A stretch of 64,000 bases of DNA from Powellomyces hirtus (Eukaryota; Chytridiomycota; Chytridiomycetes; Spizellomycetales; Powellomycetaceae): positions 1 to 64,000 of the forward strand of contig JAHLKG010000034.1 of the NCBI GenBank assembly GCA_025526995.1. The letters run 5' to 3'. Positions within the stretch are counted from its first letter, which is position 1. Each line of letters opens with the position of its first letter. Position numbers and translations under genes: made by a program. Below, piece by piece: positions 10,640 to 21,075 of the stretch. A model generated the notes under the pieces. The model was given only the letters and a program-made list of their open reading frames with translations. It made no database searches and was not told the DNA's origin.

Positions 10640-10996
10640 CAGGCCACCGTACAATTATCCTAGACAAGGTTACCAAACGAGAGGCCGCGGTCAACGACGT
10701 CAAGCACCAACAACTCCTTGCCCAATTTGCAATCGTATGGGACACTGGTCTGCTGACTGCTGGTACAATACTGGAAATCAACAACGTGGTAATTGACGTG
10801 GTGGCTCCGGAGGCTCTGGACAACGAGGGCGTGGAAACGGTTGCGGCAGAGGCGGTCGTGGCCAATCTAATCAGAACCAAAACCAAGCACAAGGGATGGC
10901 GAATGACAATACAACGCAGAATCAGTTAAACCAAATTGTCACGCCGCAAGTGCAAGCGGCCATTCAAAGCGCAGTCGATGTCGCTAATGCTCAACA

Positions 10997-13315
10997 ATGA
11001 CAAGTGGGTTTTCTCAACGGCCGTTAGAGCTTATCGGTAGCTCTGTTCAGCCTCTATATCTACCTACCGTTCAAGATGCGTGGAAACCTTTGGCCACCGG
11101 ATTATGGATTGCACATTGCCGTATTGGAAAGAAATTCGCCCGAGCATTATTCGATGGTGGAGCGACGGGAATGTTTCTCGACAAGACCTTCATCAAAAAA
11201 CATAAATTCGAAACTAGGCCTACCGAACCACAACAAATAACTCTGGCCGACAAAAAATCTCAAATGCTCTTAGACACCGTTGTCTCCGAACCGTTAGAAC
11301 TCTGGAACATTGAATCTCGTTCGCCTTTTATGGTTGGACAACTCCCATGGCTCGTCAGCGATCTTATATACGATGCGATCATCGTAACACCTTTCTGGAA
11401 CCTCTTTACTCATGCTGAACGATACTTACGCGAAAAAGAGCCTATTCTCTGTTTTACTAATCATTTACAAATACCAAACGCATCTCTCTCCGTCACCATC
11501 AAATGCGAAGGAACATCACGAAAATGGCAACCATTAGACTTTCTCCCTCGGGATTGTCCCTCTCATTTTGACACTACTCCATCTACGAACCAATCTATAT
11601 TCACCAAAGCTGCTGCTCATCGCAATATCCAAATGATTGAAGTTACATCTAAGCGATTCAATAAAGCCTGGCGACGAAACAAGTTCGAAGCCAATACTGT
11701 ATGCCAACTGGCTCTCAACAAAATTTCAGAGGATCCTGAACGGTTTAGGGGAAACGCTGAACTTTTGAAAGATTCTCTGGAAAAGTATGTTGATACTCTA
11801 TTCAAGGAACCGCAAGGCTTACCACCAGATCGGGGAGAAGATAATTTCCAAATCAAACTTGTCAAAGGCGCTGAACCTGTCTGGCAACCTCTCCGCCACA
11901 TGAATAAGGAAGAATTAGCCGAACTAAAAAAGCAAATTCAACTGATGCTCGAGAAAGGATGGATACAGCACTCCTCAAGCCCATGGGGAGCTAGTGTCGT
12001 TTTTGCCAAGAAGAAAGATGGAGGTCTACGTATATGTTGGGATTATCAAGGTCTCAACTCCGTCACTAAGAAAGATCGAACACCCCTTCCGAACATCCGC
12101 GAAATGCGCAACTGAATTCAAGGATGCGAATACTTCAGTCTCATCGATATTACGGAAGCCTATCATCGTTTGCTCATTCGAAAACAAGATCGGGAAAAGA
12201 CCGCCATACGCACAAGATTTGGTCATTTCGAATATCTTGTCATGCCTTTCGGCTTGACCAACGCTCCTGCCGCATTCCAACGATTAATGAACAAAATTTT
12301 CCACAAAGATTACGACGACTTTGTCAACTCATATCTCGACGACATCCTCATTTTCTCAAAGACATTGGAGGGACATCAGAAACATGTAGACCTAGTCCTT
12401 AAGAAGCTCGAAGAACATCAACTCTACGTCAAACCTTCCAAATGTGTCTGGGCCGTACCCGAAGTCGAATGGTGTGGACATGTCTTGGGTAGAAATGGAA
12501 TCCGCATCACCCCTTCGAAGATCCAAGTAATCAAGGACTGGCCTAGACCCACATCTACGAAAGGAGTTCAATCATTCCTTGGTCTCGCCAACTACTTCCT
12601 CGATTTTGTTAAAGATTATTTGAACATTGCTCTCCCATTATCCAACATTCAATCGGCGAAAGTCAAGTTCAAATGGGAAGCCGATCAAGAACAAGCGTTC
12701 CAGAATCTGAAGGAAGCACTCATCAATGCGCCAGCTTTAGCAACTATCGATGAGAGTAAACCTATCTACGTCTACACAGATTCGTCTGGCTACGCCATTG
12801 CTGGATGGATCGGACAACCATATGATGACGAGACCATACCAACCAATTTTCCTCGTCTCGTTGGCAAATGGAAACAATTTCCTCGCCTCCAACCTGTCAT
12901 TTTTTATTCTCGCAAGATGAAGGGCGCTGAGACTCGGTATCCGGCCCATGAACAAGAATTACTCGCATTAGTCAAGATGCTTGTTGCCAATAGACCATAC
13001 CTGGTTGGACGACCGTTTCGGTGCTTCAGCGATCACAAGGGCTTAGAATTTATCCAAACACAACCTCACCTTAGCCGAAGACAAGCTCGATGGGTTGAGA
13101 TTCTACAAGAATACGATTTTACGATTCAGTACATTCCAGGGAGGTGGAATCACATTGCGGTCATTCTCTCCCAAAGTGCTATTTACGCTCCACGTTGTGT
13201 TGAATGTCAAAGACGTATCGATATGCATACTCAGGTTCAACAACATGATGGATGGCATTCCCCCCATAGTATGCACAACGGTAGATCTTTGCACAACGCC
13301 AACATATTCTGCTGA
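10997..13315 (+). pseudogene. Gypsy family A protease-RT-RNase H, interrupted (unit 3)
   Basis: The reading frame equals unit 1 except for a TGA at 12113-12115, where units 1 and 2 have CGA (Arg) just before the IQGCEYFSLIDI block, and a Lys to Thr change in the following IDIKEAYHR motif. The two halves read as 372 and about 400 codons. From about 12426 to 12670 this unit carries a set of silent and missense differences identical to unit 4 and absent from units 1 and 2, then returns to the common type. This mosaic structure suggests exchange between units. Confidence 0.88.
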
Positions 13316-14792
13316 AGAATGGAAACAAGCTTTAGCTACGGATCCCTATTCTGAATACCTTGAAGAGATCTGTCAGAAACCCGATCACGAAAAGACCGCA
13401 AGAGAACGATGGTACACTTTCCAAGATGGAATCACTCGACATGAAGGACGCCTCTATGTGCCTGAAAGTTTACGTCCAAAAGTACTGCGGCAATTCCACA
13501 TTGATTTAGCTACCGGAGGCCATCTCGGCGTCAGAAAAACTCTTGCCCGAATCCTTGTCAATTACTATTGGCCCAATGTTAGACAAGACGTCATGAAGTA
13601 TGTCGGAACATGTAAATCCTGCCGACAGTTTAAACCCGGTCATCGCCGCTACGGATTTCTACGACCACTTCCTGTACCATTGGGGAGATGGCATACAATT
13701 GGATTCGACATCTTCTACATTGGAGATGAAGCATGTCTCGCCTGTATCGATTATCTATCAGGACGTGCTATTCTTTCAGCTGTCGATAAAAACATTGGCG
13801 GTAAAGAACTTGCTGCCGTTTTTCTGGATCGAGTATGGAAATACGTCGGGACCCCAAAAGTCTTTGTTACGGACTGCGAACATCGAGCACTTTCAGATTT
13901 TTTCCTTGCTTTCGATATCTTACTCGGCGTTAAACATGAATTCGCAACGGCTCGACACCAGCAAACTGATGGGAAAGTTGAACGAGCCATTCAAACACTG
14001 AAGAGAATCTTTAAGCAGTATCTCAACTACGATAAGAGCAATTGGAAGAAGCTACTCCCGCTTGATGAGTTCGCCTTCAACACTGCCCCTAGAAGTGAAT
14101 ATGAAGGCCTGACACCATTCGAAGTAGACCTTGGCCGCACAGTCATCTTACCTGGATGGAATCCACTCCAAGAAGGACAAGAACTTCGTTTACGCGGAGT
14201 TGACAAGGCCGAGCTTGAAAGATACAATAAGGGACAAGAAGACATAGCCCGAATCATACGCAAAAACCTGCGTCGAGCACAAGATGAATATGCCCGACAA
14301 CATGACAAAGGCCGAACTCCTATCGCTTACAATATCGGAGATCTCGTCGACCTCAATCGCAAGGATATAGACCTTGAGGTTGACGTAAGAAGAGGCCCTC
14401 GATTCTCTACTATATGGATCGGACCCTACAAAGTCATTGCCAAAGGTGATCATCCTGACACCTATGAACTTGATCTCTCGCCTTCAAAGATTAGTGGCAT
14501 TTGGCCTGTCTTCCACGTCGATATCCTACGCCCTCACGCAATAGATCAATATCCACAACGCGAAGTTCAACAACCACCCGAACCAGTCAAAGTTTGTGGA
14601 GAACAAGAATGGGTTGTCGAAGACATTCTCGATGAGCGCTGCCACAAGCGAAATCTTTTGGTCAAATGGGCAGGATGGGCCGACCCTACATGGGAACCTG
14701 AGTCTGAACTCCGAGAAACATCTGCCTACGAACGATGGCGCACAGCACATCCCAACTCTCTGGCGATACAGCCAACTAGTCGAAAAAGGTAA
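13095..14792 (+). CDS. Gypsy family A integrase-chromodomain (unit 3)
   Basis: Open frame equal to that of unit 1, homologous from about 13270, with intact HHCC, catalytic Asp/Asp/Glu and chromodomain. It would be expressed only if the interrupted upstream frame were bypassed. Confidence 0.88.
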   Translation: MRFYKNTILRFSTFQGGGITLRSFSPKVLFTLHVVLNVKDVSICILRFNNMMDGIPPIVCTTVDLCTTPTYSAEEWKQALATDPYSEYLEEICQKPDHEKTARERWYTFQDGITRHEGRLYVPESLRPKVLRQFHIDLATGGHLGVRKTLARILVNYYWPNVRQDVMKYVGTCKSCRQFKPGHRRYGFLRPLPVPLGRWHTIGFDIFYIGDEACLACIDYLSGRAILSAVDKNIGGKELAAVFLDRVWKYVGTPKVFVTDCEHRALSDFFLAFDILLGVKHEFATARHQQTDGKVERAIQTLKRIFKQYLNYDKSNWKKLLPLDEFAFNTAPRSEYEGLTPFEVDLGRTVILPGWNPLQEGQELRLRGVDKAELERYNKGQEDIARIIRKNLRRAQDEYARQHDKGRTPIAYNIGDLVDLNRKDIDLEVDVRRGPRFSTIWIGPYKVIAKGDHPDTYELDLSPSKISGIWPVFHVDILRPHAIDQYPQREVQQPPEPVKVCGEQEWVVEDILDERCHKRNLLVKWAGWADPTWEPESELRETSAYERWRTAHPNSLAIQPTSRKR

Positions 14793-15120
14793 AACCCTTA
14801 TCACTACTCAACCATGACGGAACGGCTTCGCCTCGTCTCTCCTTACATCATGCGCGGCGACGCAAGAACCGACCTACTACACAATCACACGCGCGGCGAT
14901 GCAAAAACCGACCTACAAATACAATCATACGCGCGGCGACGCAAAAACCGACCTATATGCACACACACAAATACTTCGACACGAGGGACGCCTCTGTCGC
15001 ACATACAAACATCGTGCGCCAACGAGCACTGCGTCAACAGTCTAAAATGAACATGAGCTCTCCCTTTCTATTCATCCCCTTCACATTCATCTACGATGCT
15101 TCCTCAGGGTCTGAGGGAGG

Positions 15121-15399
15121 TGTCGGGGAAACCTCATATCCTTATACTTTTTCGTGATCTTCTGATTACGTTATACGCGATCCTTTGTTCGGGCTGGCCA
15201 CCCGTTCATCGGTGATACACATGACTCCTGACTCATAGGCAATAAAGCGCCTCGCGGATAAATTACTTTGCGCCACCCTGACACGCATTATATAAAAGCT
15301 GTCAGCCGTTGGTCGCCCTTCTCCGCTGGTTACCTTACAACACACAATAATACACACTATTTATTACTACCAACTATCAAAGCTTCCTTTGACGTTACA
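15121..15399 (+). repeat. Family A LTR (unit 3/4 junction)
   Basis: 279-bp LTR, nearly identical to the internal copies. Confidence 0.88.
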
Positions 15400-15756
15400 C
15401 AGGCCACCGTACAATTATCCTAGACAAGGTTACCAAACGAGAGGCCGCGGTCAACGACGTCAAGCACCAACAACTCCTTGCCCAATTTGCAATCGTATGG
15501 GACACTGGTCTGCTGACTGCTGGTACAATACTGGAAATCAACAACGTGGTAATTGACGTGGTGGCTCCGGAGGCTCTGGACAACGAGGGCGTGGAAACGG
15601 TTGCGGCCGAGGCGGTCGTGGCCAATCTAATCAGAACCAAAACCAAGCACAAGGGATGGCGAATGACAATACAACGCAGAATCAGTTAAACCAAATTGTC
15701 ACGCCGCAAGTGCAAGCGGCCATTCAAAGCGCAGTCGATGTCGCTAATGCTCAACA

Positions 15757-18075
15757 ATGACAAGTGGGTTTTCTCAACGGCCGTTAGAGCTTATCGGTAG
15801 CTCTGTTCAGCCTCTATATCTACCTACCGTTCAAGATGCGTGGAAACCTTTGGCCACCGGATTATGGATTGCACATTGCCGTATTGGAAAGAAATTCGCC
15901 CGAGCATTATTCGATGGTGGAGCGACGGGAATGTTTCTCGACAAGACCTTCATCAAAAAACATAAATTCGAAACTAGGCCTACCGAACCACAACAAATAA
16001 CTCTGGCCGACAAAAAATCTCAAATGCTCTTAGACACCGTTGTCTCCGAACCGTTAGAACTCTGGAACATTGAATCTCGTTCGCCTTTTATGGTTGGACA
16101 ACTCCCATGGCTCGTCAGCGATCTTATATACGATGCGATCATCGTAACACCTTTCTGGAACCTCTTTACTCATGCTGAACGATACTTACGCGAAAAAGAG
16201 CCTATTCTCTGTTTTACTAATCATTTACAAATACCAAACGCATCTCTCTCCGTCACCATCAAATGCGAAGGAACATCACGAAAATGGCAACCATTAGACT
16301 TTCTCCCTCGGGATTGTCCCTCTCATTTTGACACTACTCCATCTACGAAACAATCTATATTCACCAAAGCTGCTGCTCATTGCAATATCCAAATGATTGA
16401 AGTTACATCTAAGCGATTCAATAAAGCCTGGCGACGAAACAAGTTCGAAGCCAATACTGTATGCCAACTGGCTCTCAACAAAATTTCAGAGGATCCTGAA
16501 CGGTTTAGGGGAAACGCTGAACTTTTGAAAGATTCTCTGGAAAAGTATGTTGATACTCTATTCAAGGAACCGCAAGGCTTACCACCAGATCGGGGAGAAG
16601 ATAATTTCCAAATCAAACTTGTCAAAGGCGCTGAACCTGTCTGGCAACCTCTCCGCCACATGAATAAGGAAGAATTAGCCGAACTAAAAAAGCAAATTCA
16701 ACTGATGCTCGAGAAAGGATGGATACAGCACTCCTCAAGCCCATGGGGAGCTAGTGTCGTTTTTGCCAAGAAGAAAGATGGAGGTCTACGTATATGTTGG
16801 GATTATCGAGGTCTCAACTCCGTCACTAAGAAAGATCGAACACCCCTTCCAAACATCCGCGAAATGCGCAACCAAATTCAAGGATGCGAATACTTCAGTC
16901 TCATCGATATTAAGGAAGCCTATCATCGTTTGCTCATTCGAAAACAAGATCGGGAAAAGACCGCCATACGCACAAGATTTGGTCATTTCGAATATCTTGT
17001 CATGCCTTTCGGCTTGACCAACGCTCCTGCCGCATTCCAACGATTAATGAACAAAATTTTCCACAAAGATTACGACGACTTTGTCAACTCATATCTCGAC
17101 GACATCCTCATTTTCTCAAAGACATTGGAGGGACATCAGAAACATGTAGACCTAGTCCTTAAGAAGCTCGAAGAACATCAACTCTACGTCAAACCTTCCA
17201 AATGTGTCTGGGCCGTACCCGAAGTCGAATGGTGTGGACATGTCTTGGGTAGAAATGGAATCCGCATCACCCCTTCGAAGATCCAAGTAATCAAGGACTG
17301 GCCTAGACCCACATCTACGAAAGGAGTTCAATCATTCCTTGGTCTCGCCAACTACTTCCTCGATTTTGTTAAAGATTATTTGAACATTGCTCTCCCATTA
17401 TCCAACATTCAATCGGCGAAAGTCAAGTTCAAATGGGAAGCCGATCAAGAACAAGCGTTCCAGAATCTGAAGGAAGCACTCATCAATGCGCCAGCTTTAG
17501 CAACTATCGATGAGAGTAAACCTATCTACGTCTACACAGATTCGTCTGGCTACGCCATTGCTGGATGGATCGGACAACCATATGATGACGAGACCATACC
17601 AACCAATTTTCCTCGTCTCGTTGGCAAATGGAAACAATTTCCTCGCCTCCAACCTGTCATTTTTTATTCTCGCAAGATGAAGGGCGCTGAGACTCGGTAT
17701 CCGGCCCATGAACAAGAATTACTCGCATTAGTCAAGATGCTTGTTGCCAATAGACCATACCTGGTTGGACGACCGTTTCGGTGCTTCAGCGATCACAAGG
17801 GCTTAGAATTTATCCAAACACAACCTCACCTTAGCCGAAGACAAGCTCGATGGGTTGAGATTCTACAAGAATACGATTTTACGATTCAGTACATTCCAGG
17901 GAGGTGGAATCACATTGCGGTCATTCTCTCCCAAAGTGCTATTTACGCTCCACGTTGTGTTGAATGTCAAAGACGTATCGATATGCATACTCAGGTTCAA
18001 CAACATGATGGATGGCATTCCCCCCATAGTAGGCACAACGGTAGATCTTCGCACGACGCCAACATATTCTATTGA
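15757..18075 (+). CDS. Gypsy family A protease-RT-RNase H (unit 4)
   Basis: 772-codon frame with protease, RT (YLDDILIF) and RNase H. It shares the 12426-12670-type variant block of unit 3 (here 17186-17430). Its last codons (about 18047 on) switch to a clearly more diverged version than units 1-3, marking the border between the amplified unit type and the older 3' end. Confidence 0.9.
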   Translation: MTSGFSQRPLELIGSSVQPLYLPTVQDAWKPLATGLWIAHCRIGKKFARALFDGGATGMFLDKTFIKKHKFETRPTEPQQITLADKKSQMLLDTVVSEPLELWNIESRSPFMVGQLPWLVSDLIYDAIIVTPFWNLFTHAERYLREKEPILCFTNHLQIPNASLSVTIKCEGTSRKWQPLDFLPRDCPSHFDTTPSTKQSIFTKAAAHCNIQMIEVTSKRFNKAWRRNKFEANTVCQLALNKISEDPERFRGNAELLKDSLEKYVDTLFKEPQGLPPDRGEDNFQIKLVKGAEPVWQPLRHMNKEELAELKKQIQLMLEKGWIQHSSSPWGASVVFAKKKDGGLRICWDYRGLNSVTKKDRTPLPNIREMRNQIQGCEYFSLIDIKEAYHRLLIRKQDREKTAIRTRFGHFEYLVMPFGLTNAPAAFQRLMNKIFHKDYDDFVNSYLDDILIFSKTLEGHQKHVDLVLKKLEEHQLYVKPSKCVWAVPEVEWCGHVLGRNGIRITPSKIQVIKDWPRPTSTKGVQSFLGLANYFLDFVKDYLNIALPLSNIQSAKVKFKWEADQEQAFQNLKEALINAPALATIDESKPIYVYTDSSGYAIAGWIGQPYDDETIPTNFPRLVGKWKQFPRLQPVIFYSRKMKGAETRYPAHEQELLALVKMLVANRPYLVGRPFRCFSDHKGLEFIQTQPHLSRRQARWVEILQEYDFTIQYIPGRWNHIAVILSQSAIYAPRCVECQRRIDMHTQVQQHDGWHSPHSRHNGRSSHDANIFY

Positions 18076-19552
18076 AGAATGGAAACAAGCTTTAGCTACG
18101 GATCCCTATTCTGAATACCTTGAAAAGATCTGTCGGAAACCCAATCACAAAAAGACTGCAAGAGAACAACGGTACAGTTTTCAGCATGGAATCGCTCAAC
18201 ATGAAGGACGCCTCTATGTACCTGAAAGTCTACGCCCAAAAGTACTGCAACAATTTCACGATGATTTAGCTACTGGAGGACACCTTGGCGTCTAGAAAAC
18301 TCTCGCCCAAATCCTTGTTGATTACTATTGGCCCAACGTTAGACAAGACGTCATGAAGTATGTCGGAACATGTAAATCCTGCCGACAATTCAAACCTGGT
18401 CATCACCGCTATGGATTTCTACGACCACTTCCTGTTCCATTGGGAAGATGGCATACCATTGGATTTGATATCTTCTACATCGGAGATGAAGCATGTCTCT
18501 CCTGTATCGATTATCTATCAGGACGTGCTATTCTTTCAGCTGTCGATAAAAACATTGGCGGTATAGAACTTGCTGCCGTTTTTCTGGATCGAGTATGGAA
18601 ATACGTCAGGACCCCAAAAGTCTTTGTTACGGACTGCGAACCTCGAGCACTTTCAGATTTTTTCCTCGCTTTCGATATCTTACTCGGCATTAAACACGAA
18701 TTCGCCACGGCTCGACGCCAGCAAACTGATGGGAAAGTTGAACGAGCCATTCAAACATTAAAGAGAATCTTTAAGCAATACCACAACTACGATAAGAGCA
18801 ATTGGAAGAAACTACTCCCGCTTGTCGAGTTCGCCTTCAATACTGCCCCTAGAAGTGAATACGAAGGCCTGACACCATTTGAAGTAGACCTTGGTCGAAC
18901 AATCATCTTACCTGGATGGAATCCATTACTGGAAGGACAAGAACTTCGTCTACGCGGAGTTGATAAGGCCGAGCTCGAGAGATACCACAAGGGACAGGAA
19001 GAGATAGCCCGAATCATATGCGAAAACCTACGTCGAGCACAAGATGAATATGCCCGACAACATGACAAAGGCCGGACTCCCATCGCTTACAACATTGGAG
19101 ATCTTGTTGACCTCAATCGCAAAGGTATAGACCTTGAGGTTGACGTAAGAAGAGGCCCTCGATTCTTTACTATATGGATTGGACCGTACAAAGTCATCGC
19201 CAAAGGTAACCATCCTGATACCTACGAACTCGACCTCTCACCTTCAAAGATTAGTGGCATTTGGCCCGTCTTCCACGTTGATATCCTACGTCCTCACGCA
19301 ACAGACCAGTATCTGCAACGCGAAGTCGAACAACCACCTGAACCAATCGAAGTTTGTGGAGAACAAGAATGGGTTGTCAAAGACATCATTGATGAAAAGC
19401 GCCATAAGCGAAATCTCTTGGTCAAATGGACAGGATGGGCCAACCCTACATGGGAACCTGAGTCTGAACTTCGACAAACACCTGCCTACCAACAATGGCG
19501 ACCAGCCCATCCTCACTCTCTGGCAATTCAGCCACGTACAAAGAAAAGATAA
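17855..19552 (+). pseudogene. Gypsy family A integrase-chromodomain, interrupted and diverged (unit 4)
   Basis: The integrase frame is closed by a TAG at 18293-18295 after GGHLGV and resumes through CKSCRQF, the catalytic Asp/Asp/Glu block and the chromodomain (VKWTGWANPTWEPESEL) to a stop at 19550-19552. From about 18047 it differs from units 1-3 at many positions, and its end resembles unit 0. This is probably the original element's 3' half, with younger units added to its left. Confidence 0.88.
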
Positions 19553-19845
19553 CTCTCATCACTACTCGACAGAGACGGATTGGCTTTGCCTCGACTCTCC
19601 TCACATCACGTGCAGCGATGCAAGAACCGACCTACAACAAAATCACATGCGTGGCGACGCAAGAACCGACCTATATACACATACAAACACTTCGACACGA
19701 GGGACGCCTCTGTCGCATACACAAACATCGCACACCAACGCAAGAACTGAGCACTGCGTCAACAGTCTAAAATGAACATGAGCTCTACCTTTCTATTCAT
19801 CCCCTTCACATTCATCTACGATGCTTCCTCAGGGTCTGAGGGAGG

Positions 19846-20124
19846 TGTCGGGAAAACCTCATATTCTTATACTTTTTCGTGACTTTCTGATTACATTATA
19901 TGCGATCCTTTGTTTGGGCTGGCCACCTGTTCATTGGTGATACACATGACTCCTGACTCATAGGCAATAAAGCGCCTCTCGGATAAATTATGTGTGCGCC
20001 ACCCTGACACGCATTATATAAAGCTGTCAGCCGCTGGTCGCCTTTCTCCGCTCGTTACCTGACAACACACGATAATATACACTATTTATTACTATCAATT
20101 ATCAAAGCTTCCTTTGACGTTACA
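19846..20124 (+). repeat. Terminal (diverged) family A LTR
   Basis: 279-bp LTR starting TGTCGGGAAAACC and ending GACGTTACA. It differs from the internal LTRs at many positions, so it is older than the amplification. The base after it (20125) is Copia gag sequence: ATCGCTGATT matches ATCGCAGATT at the same point in copia-2 gag (about 49610). The first bases TTAAT may be one copy of the target duplication; the other lies outside the window. Confidence 0.85.
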
Positions 20125-20575
20125 TTAATCGCTGATTGAAAGAATGTGAATGATGTGCGCTGGGCTTCACAGTCATTGCTCTTTCTGCTGCTCGTAGTTG
20201 TTGTGCTCTCCGTTGGGGAAGACGGACAAAAGTGAGGGGCAACTGGGGCTTCAACTTCGCCGTGAGTAATGTGTTGATGTAGAAAAGGGTACTCAAGGCC
20301 CGCTTTTAGGCTTCTCATCGGTGAAGTTGGTGGATTATAACCGTCGATGTGAGGATTTCCGTTTTCGTACTTTTCGTATTGATGGGAAGGTGATATAACG
20401 AGAGGATTTGACTTAGTCAAGAGTGTCTTCTCCAACTTCTCCATCCGTTGGTTGAGTTTTTTGTCCATTTCCATTTTAAACCTCTGCAGAAGATGCAGGA
20501 CTCTGTCGGTCTGCGGTCCGGTCAGTTCTATTGCCGGTTCTGCATGAATTTCTCCAGGATTCATCTCATCCACAT
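20125..20575 (-). pseudogene. Copia-1 gag fragment
   Basis: The minus-strand frame reads DEMNPGEIHAEPAI, then a segment ending in FFQSAIN, matching copia-2 Gag (DEMNHGEIHADSAIV to YFKSAID) with substitutions. It breaks exactly at the LTR of the Gypsy array. The first gag codons continue at 26808-26960 beyond element B1. Confidence 0.85.
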
Positions 20576-20997
20576 TGTGAGATGGCCATCATGGCATATT
20601 TATACTTTACTTATTTTCGGCTAGTAAAAAAGCCATATCCCAAGTTAAGGCAGACGCGCCTCATAAGCGATTATCCAATCCCTCATAAGCATCTCCACAA
20701 GTCTCAGCTCTGTCAGCATACCCCCGCAATGCGCAGCTGCACTGCCCAGATACACTGCCCCGCTGCACTGCCATAGATCCCTAGATCATCTCCCCGTTCT
20801 CCACAAGTTAGCTAGAACAATCAAACCGTAGAATCTCATATAAAAACGGGAGGAAAGTTCCTCCCGGATGGAGACAGCATCTTGTCCAATACATCAAATC
20901 CAGACATCGAAATCAACTTCTCTTTTCATCCCTCTACCGCTCCTCTCAACTCCAGACCGAAACAACTCCTCCCGCCTTGAAACATAGGCACCTCACA
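20576..20997 (+). repeat. Gypsy B1 5' LTR
   Basis: 422 bp, TGTGAGATGGCC to GCACCTCACA. TATATTT-like AT-rich motifs occur near the start and ATATAAAAACGGGAGG at about 20838, a plausible promoter core. The left flank is CACAT. Confidence 0.93.
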
Positions 20998-21013
20998 TGG
21001 TAGCACCACCTTC
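20998..21013 (+). other. Primer-binding site of Gypsy B1
   Basis: TGGTAGCACCACCTTC starts directly after the LTR. TGGTAGC plus CC fits the 3' acceptor end of an initiator tRNA-Met (ending GCTACCA), the usual primer of fungal Ty3-type elements. The exact tRNA of this organism is not visible here. Confidence 0.7.
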
Positions 21014-21075
21014 GTCCCTCCTGTCAGAACTCACTTCCTCTCGCTCTCTCTTTGACTTGAATATAGTAATCCACA

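Larger units (their letters stand above)
1..20124 (+). mobile_element. Tandem array of Ty3/Gypsy chromovirus (family A) units sharing single LTRs
   Basis: Four consecutive units follow each other head to tail (841-5600, 5601-10360, 10361-15120, 15121-19845). They are preceded by the 3' end of another unit (1-840) and closed by a terminal LTR (19846-20124). The first three are exactly 4,760 bp and the fourth is 4,725 bp. Each has one 279-bp LTR, a gag remnant of about 360 bp, then protease-RT-RNase H and integrase-chromodomain frames. Adjacent units share one LTR rather than having two LTRs and flanking DNA, so the array looks like a product of LTR-LTR recombination or unequal exchange rather than independent insertions. 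The right end (LTR end at 20124) abuts the gag of an antisense Copia element; the left end lies outside the window. Single-base differences between units argue against simple duplication of one read, but assembly error cannot be excluded. Confidence 0.93.

Noticed and set aside
1..20124. Independent Gypsy insertions next to each other
   Set aside because: Single shared LTRs and an exact 4,760-bp period are not expected from separate insertions, which would each bring two LTRs and target duplications.
20082..20573. A separate small host gene on the minus strand
   Set aside because: It matches copia-2 Gag, and its apparent end is in the Gypsy LTR.
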